Shown: positions 1 through 6,511 of the stretch, piece by piece
Position numbering within the stretch: position 1 is the stretch's first letter
How the letters are laid out: each line of letters begins with the position of its first letter
NCBI RefSeq assembly: GCF_030499515.1
Contig: NZ_JASTWJ010000001.1
Location: 8,784,001-8,848,000 of the forward strand
Length of the DNA stretch: 64,000 nucleotides
Reading direction: 5' to 3'
DNA from: Streptomyces sp. DT2A-34
Lineage (GTDB): Bacteria; Actinomycetota; Actinomycetes; Streptomycetales; Streptomycetaceae
Made by a program: the position numbers and the translations under genes
Notes under the pieces: model-generated
The model's input: the letters and a program-made list of their open reading frames with translations, nothing else
Told to the model about the DNA's origin: nothing
Database searches by the model: none

Positions 1-284
1 CGGCGACCGGCCCAAGCTCGGACCGCTCAGCAGCCTGGTGCTGCACCGCGGTTGATCCGCTGCCGGATCGGTGCGGTTGGGGGACCGCACCGGCCCGGCT
101 CCCCCTCTCGACGACCGAGCCCGGCAAGCTACGCCCGATAGAGGAGATGGTCTTCGACCACTACGTCAAGCGCCGCAGCCTGTCCGTCCCGTGGACGTAC
201 GCGGCGATCGAGAGGATCCGCCCCGAGGGCGAGCTCTTCCAGTGCGACCACCCCGGGTTCGGCACCCTGCTGTTCACCCTCTGA
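1..284 (+). CDS. C-terminal part of an unrecognised protein, cut by the window start
   Basis: A reading frame is open from base 3 to a TGA at 282-284. Its last 45 residues read like a real protein end, with MVFDHYVKRR near 147 and DHPGFGTLLFTL at the stop. It lies 13 bases ahead of the GH43 gene on the same strand, so it may belong to the same polysaccharide-degradation operon. The pattern faintly recalls the C-terminus of alginate-lyase-fold proteins that sit beside GH43 genes, but that is memory of the family and not a motif I can verify. Another frame ends at base 55 (PKLGPLSSLVLHRG), so either a gene boundary or a frameshift may fall inside this stretch. Confidence 0.35.
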   Translation, partial: ATGPSSDRSAAWCCTAVDPLPDRCGWGTAPARLPLSTTEPGKLRPIEEMVFDHYVKRRSLSVPWTYAAIERIRPEGELFQCDHPGFGTLLFTL

Positions 285-297
285 ACGAAAGCGCCTC

Positions 298-1893
298 ATG
301 ATCCCGTTGATTCACAACCCCGTGCTGCGCGGCTTCGAACCCGACCCCGTGATCCTTCGGGTCGGCGACGACCACTACATCGCCACCTCGACCTTCGAGT
401 GGTATCCGGGCGTACGGCTCCACCACTCCCGGGACCTGGTCAACTGGCGCCCACTGGGCGGAATTCTGGACAGCAGACGGCTCCTCGACCTGACCGGCGT
501 CCCGGACTCCGGCGGTATCTGGGCGCCCGGACTGTCGTACGCGGACGGACTGTTCCACCTGGTCTTCACAGTCGTCGACACCTATGCCGAGGGCTGGAAG
601 GACCTGCCCAACTATGTGACCACGGCGCCGTCGATCGAGGGGCCGTGGTCCGACCCGGTGCCGCTGCACGGCCGGGGCTTCGACGTGTCGCTCTTCCATG
701 ACCGGGACGGGCGCAGTTGGCTGCTCAACATGCGGTTCGACTGGCGGCCCGGCCGGGAGTCGTTCGCCGGGATCGAGCTCCAGGAGTACGACCGCAAGAC
801 CCAGGCCCTGTTGGGCGAGCCCCGGACGATCTCCGTGGGCACGGCTGCGGGGGTCGCCGAGGGACCGCACCTGTACCGACGGGAAGGCTGGTACTACCTC
901 GTACACGCCGAGGGCGGCACCGGATACGAGCACGGCGCGGCCGTCGCCCGTTCCCGCGACCTGTTCGGCCCGTACGAGCCCGACCCGTCCGGCCCCCTGC
1001 TCACGGCCCGGCACGACCCGTCCCTGGCCCTGCAGAAGGCAGGGCACTGCTCGCTGGTGGAGACCGCGACGGGTGAGTGGTACGCCGCCCACATCACCGC
1101 CCGACCGTACGGCGAACGGGGTCGATGCGTCCTCGGTCGGGAGACCGCGCTGCAGCCGGTGACCTGGACGGCGGACGGCTGGCCGCGCATCGCGGGCGGG
1201 ATCCCGTCCGTCACCGTGCCCGCTCCCGCTCTGCCCTCCGCTCCGGTGGGCCGGGAGCACGCCACCGACCATTTCGAGTCCCTGGGGCCCGAGTGGTCGA
1301 CGTTGCGTCGTCCGGCCGGCGCCGACTGGGTCGAGCCCGCCCGCGGACGGCTGCGCATCCGAGGCGGGCAGTCGCCCGCCGGGCGCCGCAGCCCCAGCTT
1401 GGTCGCCCGCCGGGTCACCGCCCAACGGTGCTCCTTCGAGACCAGCCTGACCTTCGAACCCCGTACTTCGGACCACCTGGCCGGACTCACCGCCTACTAC
1501 AACACCCGTAACTGGCACTACGTGTACGTGACCGCCGACGACGACGGCAGCCCGCTGCTGACGGCAATGAGCTGCGCGGCCGGTGATCGCACCGCCCACC
1601 CGGTTGCCGTGCCTCTCGCACCGGGGCGGCCGGTGGTGCTGCGCGCCGAGTTCGAAGGTCCTGTCCTGCGGTTCGCGTACGACGACGGCCACGGCCCGAA
1701 CGTACTTCCCCTCGATCTCGACGCCACCGTGCTGTCGGACGAGCACGCCGACGAGTTCCACGACGGACAGCTACGCGTCCTCGGCTTCACGGGTGCCATG
1801 CTGGGCCTGTGGGTGCAGGATCTCGACGGCGGGGCAGTGAATGCGGACTTCGCCTACGCCAAGTACCGAACAACGGAGGACGAGCGCCCATGA
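298..1893 (+). CDS. Glycoside hydrolase family 43 beta-xylosidase / alpha-L-arabinofuranosidase
   Basis: The 531-residue protein has the length and layout of XynB-type GH43 enzymes: an N-terminal five-bladed propeller (about residues 1-310) and a C-terminal beta-sandwich (about 320-525). The N-terminus shows NPVLRGFEPDP, where D16 is the expected general base. D129 in GRGFDVSLFHD is the expected pKa modulator, and E188 in VAEGPHLYR the expected general acid; the spacing matches characterised family members. There is no signal peptide, so it probably cleaves imported xylo- or arabino-oligosaccharides in the cytoplasm. Its TGA overlaps the ATG of the next gene (ATGA), indicating translational coupling. 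Xylosidase and arabinofuranosidase activities cannot be separated from sequence alone. Confidence 0.9.
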   Translation: MIPLIHNPVLRGFEPDPVILRVGDDHYIATSTFEWYPGVRLHHSRDLVNWRPLGGILDSRRLLDLTGVPDSGGIWAPGLSYADGLFHLVFTVVDTYAEGWKDLPNYVTTAPSIEGPWSDPVPLHGRGFDVSLFHDRDGRSWLLNMRFDWRPGRESFAGIELQEYDRKTQALLGEPRTISVGTAAGVAEGPHLYRREGWYYLVHAEGGTGYEHGAAVARSRDLFGPYEPDPSGPLLTARHDPSLALQKAGHCSLVETATGEWYAAHITARPYGERGRCVLGRETALQPVTWTADGWPRIAGGIPSVTVPAPALPSAPVGREHATDHFESLGPEWSTLRRPAGADWVEPARGRLRIRGGQSPAGRRSPSLVARRVTAQRCSFETSLTFEPRTSDHLAGLTAYYNTRNWHYVYVTADDDGSPLLTAMSCAAGDRTAHPVAVPLAPGRPVVLRAEFEGPVLRFAYDDGHGPNVLPLDLDATVLSDEHADEFHDGQLRVLGFTGAMLGLWVQDLDGGAVNADFAYAKYRTTEDERP

Positions 1894-2687
1894 GGACCGT
1901 CGACCTCGGCCGTGTCCGCTTGTTCTGCACCTCTTTCGGCCCAGTGGGCGCTCCCACGCTTCTGTTGGTGCACGGCTGGGGTGGGGACGGCAGAGAATGG
2001 TCGCCGCACGCCGATGCCCTGGCCGGGCGGTTCCGGGTCGTGATCCCGGACCTGCGCGGGCACGGCCGCTCCCAGACGCCGCGCGAGGGAAACACGCCGA
2101 GGGAGATGGCCGCGGACCTGGCCGCGCTGACCGACGCGGTGGGCACCGGTCCCGTGATCGCTGTCGGCCACTCCATGGGCGGTCAGGTGGTCAACCTGCT
2201 CGCCGTGCACTACCCCCACCTCGTGCGGTCGGTCGTCGCCCTCGACCCGGCGCACGGGGCGCACGGCGCCGAGGTGGATGGCATCCCGGCACGACTGGCC
2301 GAATACCGGGAGCGGGGGGCCGACGCGGCGGCCGCCTTCGTGGCCGCGGCCTTCGCGCCGACCGCCCCGCCCGGCCTGCGCACCGCGCACGTACGCACCA
2401 TGCTCGGCACTCCTGACCATGTCATCGCCCAGGCGTACGCCGGGATGTACACCGACCCGGACGCGGTCGGCGTCCGCCCGCACAGCGAGACCTACCTGCG
2501 CGCACGTACCCAGCCGGCGCTCACGGTATGGACGTCGGCCGAGGCCGCCGCCTGGGAACGTGGCACCCTGCTGGTGCCCGGCTCACGGGTGGACCACTGG
2601 CCCGACACCGGGCACTACCTTCACGAGGAGCGCCCGGAACGCACGATCCGCCTGATCGAGGAATGGGCAGCGCGACCGGGGGCCTGA
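1890..2687 (+). CDS. Alpha/beta-fold hydrolase
   Basis: This 265-residue hydrolase starts at the ATG that overlaps the GH43 stop codon; upstream in-frame starts would run into the GH43 gene. It has the standard alpha/beta-hydrolase signals: the oxyanion-hole HGWGGDGREW near residue 30, PDLRGHGRS, the nucleophile elbow GHSMGGQ near residue 92, and a C-terminal DTGHYLHEE holding the catalytic histidine. It is soluble, with no signal peptide. The tight coupling to a GH43 enzyme suggests that it removes an ester decoration (such as acetyl) from the same oligosaccharides, but the substrate is inference. Confidence 0.85.
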   Translation: MRTVDLGRVRLFCTSFGPVGAPTLLLVHGWGGDGREWSPHADALAGRFRVVIPDLRGHGRSQTPREGNTPREMAADLAALTDAVGTGPVIAVGHSMGGQVVNLLAVHYPHLVRSVVALDPAHGAHGAEVDGIPARLAEYRERGADAAAAFVAAAFAPTAPPGLRTAHVRTMLGTPDHVIAQAYAGMYTDPDAVGVRPHSETYLRARTQPALTVWTSAEAAAWERGTLLVPGSRVDHWPDTGHYLHEERPERTIRLIEEWAARPGA

Positions 2688-3169
2688 CCCGCTCACCGGC
2701 ACGTCCGCCCCCACCGTGCCGACGAACTCGTCCCTCACCACCGACGTCGCCATCACTGGGCGGGCCGACCGCTCACCGAGACGTCCTCGGCCTCGGCACC
2801 ACCCAGCGTGGTGTAGGCAATTTGCCCGTTTTTGGTACGGGCAACGGGGTTAGTAACACCCGCAAGAACCCGCAACGCGACCACCACCAGGCCCGTCACG
2901 GTTGACCAGATCGGGGCCCCAGAGGAGCACAGTTTCTCTGGGGCCCCTCCGCGCTGCCCCGCGCCCGCCTATCCGTCCCGTTCGCGAGAATGGCCGTGAG
3001 CCCGATCGGCCAAACTCAGGGCACAGCGGCCAGCGTGCCTGGTCTGACCGTCAACCGTCGAAGCCAGGGCAAGCACCCTCGTGCCTCGACGGCTTCGTCA
3101 GCTGCTTCGGCCGCCAGGCACGCCGGCGCTGCTGAACTCGGCTCCACGCCTCATGCGGTGGGCCGCTGA
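2688..3169. other. Gene-free spacer with two hairpins
   Basis: No convincing coding sequence lies here. A small hairpin, TTGCCCGT (2822-2829) with ACGGGCAA (2837-2844), is followed by a strong terminator-like hairpin at 2913-2947. Past 2950 the sequence looks like the eroded edge of the insertion-sequence island. Confidence 0.5.
2913..2947 (+). terminator. Strong hairpin, probable terminator of the GH43-hydrolase operon
   Basis: GGGGCCCCAGAG (2913-2924) and CTCTGGGGCCCC (2936-2947) form a perfect 12-bp stem with an 11-base loop. It sits about 225 bases beyond the hydrolase stop and has no T-run, as is common in Streptomyces. The distance makes the assignment to this operon less certain. Confidence 0.55.
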
Positions 3170-3672
3170 TGGGCCCGGTTCGTGCAGTACCGGATCGCTG
3201 GTCTCGGGGACATGCCACGTCCAGGCGGCCCCAGGACGGTGACGGAGGAGCAGGTTGCCGCGGTGATCGCCAGGACGTTGGAGTCCACTCCGGGGAACGC
3301 GGAACGCAACGCACTGGTCGACGCGGTCGATGGCGAAAGGGCTGGGTCTCTCGCAGTCGTCGGTGTCACGGATCTGGCGGGCCTTCGGCCTGCAGCCGCA
3401 CCGGTCGGAGACCTTCAAGCTGCCGACCGATCCGTATCTCGTCGACAAGGCCCACGATGTCGTCGGCCTCTACCTGGACCCGCCCGAGCGGGCCCTGTTC
3501 TGTGTCGACGAGAAGTCACAGATCCAGGCTCTGGACCGGTCCCAGCCCGTACTGCCGATGGTGCCCGGGGTTCCCGAGCGGGCGACACACGACTATGTCC
3601 GGGCCGGCACCACCACCCTGTTCGCGGCCCTTGAGGTCGCCACCGGCAAAGTCATCGGCTCCGTCGAACCGG
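3170..3672 (+). pseudogene. IS630-family transposase remnant, frameshifted and truncated at both ends
   Basis: The first part (FVQYRIAGLGDMPRPGGPRT and onward, 3179 to about 3300) continues in another frame as THWSTRSMAKGLGLSQSSVS from about 3309. The join lies exactly at a tandem copy of GGAACGC (3294-3300 and 3301-3307). The duplication adds 7 bases, which shifts the frame by one. The DDE-domain stretch FCVDEKSQIQALDRSQP and the VPGVPERATHDY region are recognisable. Homology stops after VATGKVIGS at about 3660, so the N-terminal helix-turn-helix and the C-terminal catalytic residues are missing. It is certainly non-functional. Confidence 0.85.
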
Positions 3673-3744
3673 TGTACTTGAGCACTTCACGACGTCGGGG
3701 TGTGTGGGCCACGACTGGTTCCTTTACTTGAGGCTGCCCATGAG

Positions 3745-4011
3745 GATTCCGCTGCGCCAGTACTTCTGGAGGCAACCCTCGGCATTGACATGCACATCGT
3801 CCGCCGCGACCCCACCATCAGAGGATTCACGGTCCTGCCCCGCCGCTGGACCGTCGAGCGCACACTGGGCTGGCTCATGAACCACCGCCGCCTGGCCCGC
3901 GACTACGAAGCCCATCCCCACCGCTCCGAAGCCATGGTTTACCTGGCAATGGTCAACCTCATGACCCGCCGCCTCACAGCTGAATCCACCCCGAGCTGGC
4001 GCGGAACCTAG
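3745..4011 (+). pseudogene. C-terminal fragment of an IS5-type transposase
   Basis: About 85 residues ending in a TAG at 4009-4011 closely match the C-terminus of the complete transposase at 5158-6027. Both have LGIDM, then RGFT, then RRWTVERT or KRWTVERT, GWLM and HRRLARDYE. The catalytic glutamate region (WTVERTLGWL) is present, but the earlier aspartates are gone. The fragment is joined directly to the IS630 remnant. Its original right end continues past the 4043-4900 element into the repeat at 4901-4928, so it is the oldest layer of this island. Confidence 0.8.
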
Positions 4012-4051
4012 AACGACCTGAACCAGGACATGAAGGGACTAAGACGTCGTT

Positions 4052-4549
4052 TCAGTTGGTGAGTCGGCGGTGGCAGATGAGGGCCGCGGCGATGCCGACG
4101 AACGCGAGGAAGTGTTCGGCCTTGCGCTCGTAGCGGCGGTGCAGACGTCGGCATCCGGCCAGCCAGGACACCGTCCTCTCGACGACCCAGCGGTGGCGGC
4201 CGAGCCGCGTGGAGGACTCGATGCCTTTGCGGGCGATGCGGTGGCGGATACCCCGTTTACGGAGCCATCGCCGCAGGTGGTCGTAGTCGTAGCCCTTGTC
4301 GGCATGGAGCTTGGCCGGCCGTCGGCGACGCGGGCCGCGCCGGGAGCGGATCGGCGGGATCCCGCGCACCAGTGGCTTGAGACCGAGGCTGTCGTGCATG
4401 TTGGCGCCGGAGATGCCCAGTGACAGAGGCAGACCGTTCCGGTCCGTGATCAGGTGGATTTTCGATCCGCTCTTGCCGCGGTCGGTCGGATTCGGTCCGG
4501 TCAGGGGCCCCCTTTTGCGGCCCTGAGGCTGACGGAGTCGATGGCACAC
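4052..4549 (-). CDS. IS5-family transposase, second frame (OrfB)
   Basis: This frame carries the C-terminal catalytic part. ADKGYDYDHLRRW holds the second aspartate of the DDE triad and RWVVERTVSWLAG the glutamate, followed by the family's basic C-terminus RRLHRRYERKAEHF. It overlaps OrfA and has no ribosome-binding site of its own. It is probably made as a fusion with OrfA by a -1 frameshift at the GCAAAAGGGGGCC run (about 4506-4518 on this strand). In the shifted reading, the sequence after OrfA's SVSLRAAKGG continues as RKRGPLTGPNPTDRGKSG, which is how single-frame relatives read. Confidence 0.85.
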   Translation of the reverse strand: MCHRLRQPQGRKRGPLTGPNPTDRGKSGSKIHLITDRNGLPLSLGISGANMHDSLGLKPLVRGIPPIRSRRGPRRRRPAKLHADKGYDYDHLRRWLRKRGIRHRIARKGIESSTRLGRHRWVVERTVSWLAGCRRLHRRYERKAEHFLAFVGIAAALICHRRLTN

Positions 4550-4860
4550 CGCGACCAGTCCAGCTCACCGCGGGCGCCGAGCTCGTCCAGGAGGACCCGG
4601 TGGAGCCTGGCCCAGACCCGGTCCCGGCTCCACCGGGCGAAACGCCGGTAGACCGTCGGCCAGGCCGGGCCGAACACCGGGGGTAACTGCCGCCAGGTAC
4701 ACCCGGAGGTGGCTACGAAGATGATCGCCGCCAGGCACTCGCGGTCACCCGCCCGCCGTCGGCCGCCGCCCTGCGGACGTATGACCTCCGTCGGCGGAAC
4801 CACCCGTCGGAACAGCGTCCATAACTCTTCCGGCACCAACCGCTCAATCAGATCCGTCAT
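4501..4860 (-). CDS. IS5-family transposase, first frame (OrfA)
   Basis: The 119-residue product contains the N-terminal half of an IS5/IS427-group transposase, ending in WSRCAIDSVSLRAAKGGP. The first DDE aspartate is the D of CAIDS. The helical insertion-sequence domain CLAAIIFVATSGCTWRQLPP is intact. The stop at 4501-4503 follows an A4G5 run, a typical slippery site for programmed -1 frameshifting into OrfB. The start lies 40 bases inside the terminal repeat at 4890-4900. Confidence 0.85.
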   Translation of the reverse strand: MTDLIERLVPEELWTLFRRVVPPTEVIRPQGGGRRRAGDRECLAAIIFVATSGCTWRQLPPVFGPAWPTVYRRFARWSRDRVWARLHRVLLDELGARGELDWSRCAIDSVSLRAAKGGP

Positions 4861-4900
4861 GCACGGCTCAACGAACGATCACGCCAAAGGAAACGACGTC

Positions 4901-4928
4901 TAAACATTGGAGGAAAACGCCCTCTGAG
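4901..4928. repeat. 28-base direct repeat, left copy
   Basis: The 28 bases at 4901-4928 recur identically at 6050-6077, on either side of the second complete IS. Their first 24 bases also resemble the inner right end of that element (6027-6050, about 20 of 24 identical). The repeat therefore looks like the right end of a related older IS and not a target-site duplication. Confidence 0.85.
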
Positions 4929-6050
4929 AGGTCGTTTTCATCTCGATTAGCCCATTACCTGACGGTTTCTGATGTGCGGAGCTGTGGTGTTGGTGCGCTT
5001 GCCGGTGCCTTCGAACCGTGAGGGCCACGTGGGGTGATAGCTGGGGTGGGATGCGACGTGCGCCTGTCTCATCCCAAGGTGCCCTGATCGATGCCGTGCT
5101 TCCAGGGCCTAATACGCACGCCTGGGCGCACTCACCTTGTGGCAGTACGTCCAGGGCATGAGTGAACGACGCCCGTATCCGAGCGACTTGTCCGATGCCC
5201 GCTGGGAGCTGATCGAGCCCGCCCTGGCGGCCTGGCGCTTCGAACGCCGCGGCCGGGCCCTGGACTTCGGACGCCCGCCCCAGCATGACCTGCGGGAGAT
5301 CCTGGACGCGATCTTGTACGTGGACCGCACCGGGGTCCAGTGGCGCTACCTGCCACACGACTTCCCACCCTGGGAGACGGTCTACGGCTACTTCGCCAAG
5401 TGGCAGAAGGAAGGAGTGTTTGCCCAGCTCAATGGCCTGCTGCGGGAGTTGGCAAGGCAAAAGGAGGGACGGAACGCGGAGCCGTCGGCCTGCGTGATCG
5501 ACGCGCAGAGCGTGAAGACCTCCACCAGCGTCCCCGCCGCGAGTCAGGGCACGGATGCGGGCAAGAAGATCGTGGGCCGCAAGCGCAGTATCGTGACCGA
5601 CACGCTCGGCCTGCTGCTGGCCGTCCTGGTCACGGCGGCCAATGTCCAGGACTCCGTGGCCGGCACCCAACTGCTCGACCAGGTTGCCACTGGCCATCCC
5701 GGCATCCGCAAGGTGTGGGTCGACGGCGGCTATCGCCAGCACCTCGTCGAGCATGCCGCCACTTTGGGCATCGACATGGAAATCGTCACCCGCACCCCCG
5801 GGACCAGAGGATTCACCCCGATACCGAAGCGGTGGACGGTAGAGCGGACCTACGGCTGGTTGATGCTCCACCGTCGCTTGGCCCGCGACTACGAGACCCT
5901 CCCGGCCCGCTCAGAAGCCCTGATCCACCTCGCGATGACCGACCTCATGGCCCGCCGCCTCACCCGCGAGGCCACCATCTCCTGGCGCGACCCGACAACA
6001 CCGGATCAAATCCGCATCACGGGATAAAACACTGGGAGAAAACGACCTCT
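4927..6050 (+). mobile_element. Complete IS5-family element (single-frame transposase)
   Basis: Perfect 13-bp inverted repeats, AGAGGTCGTTTTC (4927-4939) and GAAAACGACCTCT (6038-6050), bound a 1124-bp element with one transposase gene. No short target duplication is visible. Instead, a 28-base direct repeat overlaps both ends. It was inserted at, or recombined with, the right end of the older related fragment whose transposase tail lies at 3745-4011. Confidence 0.85.
5158..6027 (+). CDS. IS5-family transposase, intact
   Basis: The ATG at 5158 (MSERRPYPSDLSDARW) begins where related transposases begin; the upstream ATG at 5137 adds only seven unrelated residues. The 289-residue protein has the DUF4096-like N-terminus (DLSDARWELIEP, then YVDRTGVQWRYLP) and a complete DDE domain. 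D is in CVIDAQSVKTS, D in VWVDGGYR and E in RWTVERTYGWL. GRKRSIVTDTLGLLL is the typical strand around the catalytic site. No frameshift is present, so the enzyme is probably functional and could also act on the related inverted repeats nearby. Confidence 0.92.
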   Translation: MSERRPYPSDLSDARWELIEPALAAWRFERRGRALDFGRPPQHDLREILDAILYVDRTGVQWRYLPHDFPPWETVYGYFAKWQKEGVFAQLNGLLRELARQKEGRNAEPSACVIDAQSVKTSTSVPAASQGTDAGKKIVGRKRSIVTDTLGLLLAVLVTAANVQDSVAGTQLLDQVATGHPGIRKVWVDGGYRQHLVEHAATLGIDMEIVTRTPGTRGFTPIPKRWTVERTYGWLMLHRRLARDYETLPARSEALIHLAMTDLMARRLTREATISWRDPTTPDQIRITG

Positions 6051-6077
6051 AAACATTGGAGGAAAACGCCCTCTGAG
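6050..6077. repeat. 28-base direct repeat, right copy
   Basis: Identical to 4901-4928. Together with 6027-6050 it forms an imperfect tandem pair of 24-base IS right ends. Confidence 0.85.
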
Positions 6078-6270
6078 TGCTCCGACCGCGCGAGCTTGTG
6101 ACGGTCGACGGGAACGCACAGGCCAGCGTGTGCTCCATCATGAGCGGGCTGCACACGCAAGGCGCTCATGTCCCCACGTGCCCAATCTTTGGGTCCATGG
6201 GTGCCAGTAGGACGCCGAAACGGCTCGCCTACACATCAGCCCCAGGCCGCTGACCTTGGGCTTCGAAAAG

Positions 6271-6319
6271 AGCGGGTGACGAGAATCAAACTCGCGCTCT
6301 CAGCTTGGGAAGCTGATGC
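6271..6319 (-). pseudogene. 3' half of a tRNA-Gly(CCC) gene, probable integration-site scar
   Basis: On the minus strand this stretch reads as the anticodon stem-loop CAGCTTCCCAAGCTG (anticodon CCC), a short variable loop, a T-arm (GCGAG, TTTGATT, CTCGT) and the 3' acceptor strand CACCCGC. The 5' half (acceptor, D-arm) is absent: the next bases form an unrelated hairpin. Actinomycete integrative elements and phages commonly use tRNA 3' halves as attachment sites, so this is a likely att remnant. The rest of 6078-6511 shows no gene, only the hairpins listed separately. Confidence 0.75.
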
Positions 6320-6334
6320 GTGAAGGACGTAATG

Positions 6335-6363
6335 GGCTCGCGGCACAGCCTGTGCCGCGAGCC
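6335..6363. terminator. Perfect 13-bp hairpin beside the tRNA fragment
   Basis: GGCTCGCGGCACA (6335-6347) and TGTGCCGCGAGCC (6351-6363) pair perfectly around a 3-base loop. It could be a terminator reading either way. Confidence 0.5.
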
Positions 6364-6454
6364 ATTTGGGGCAAGAACAGCAGCAGGAACCTCATCAACA
6401 GGCCGTGCTGCCCCTGTCCCGTTGCAGCACTAAACACCTGTTAGGACGCCAGAA

Positions 6455-6483
6455 GCCGCCACAGGCACATGGCCCGTGGCGGC
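6455..6483 (-). terminator. Probable terminator of the subtilisin-like protease gene
   Basis: GCCGCCAC (6455-6462) and GTGGCGGC (6476-6483) form an 8-bp stem about 29 bases beyond the protease stop codon. Confidence 0.55.
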
Positions 6484-6511
6484 ATCTCGCGCTATGACTG
6501 CTTGTTGATAG

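Larger units (their letters stand above)
4043..4900 (-). mobile_element. Complete IS5-family element (two-frame transposase type)
   Basis: The ends are perfect inverted repeats: GACGTCGTTTC at 4043-4053 and GAAACGACGTC at 4890-4900. TAA occurs just outside both ends (4040-4042 and 4901-4903) and fits the TNA target duplication of the IS427 group. The 858-bp length and the two overlapping transposase frames on the minus strand also fit that group. It is inserted in the 3' flank of the older IS5-type fragment. With complete ends and both frames intact, it may still be mobile. Confidence 0.85.

Noticed and set aside
274..1761. Long open frame opposite the GH43 gene
   Set aside because: Low-complexity Arg/Gly/Val composition without family motifs; a codon-bias shadow of the GH43 gene.
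4901..6077. Ordinary target-site duplication around the third IS
   Set aside because: 28 bases is too long for the IS5 family, and the repeat resembles an IS end.
6271..6319. A functional tRNA gene
   Set aside because: The acceptor 5' strand and D-arm are absent, so it cannot fold as a tRNA.
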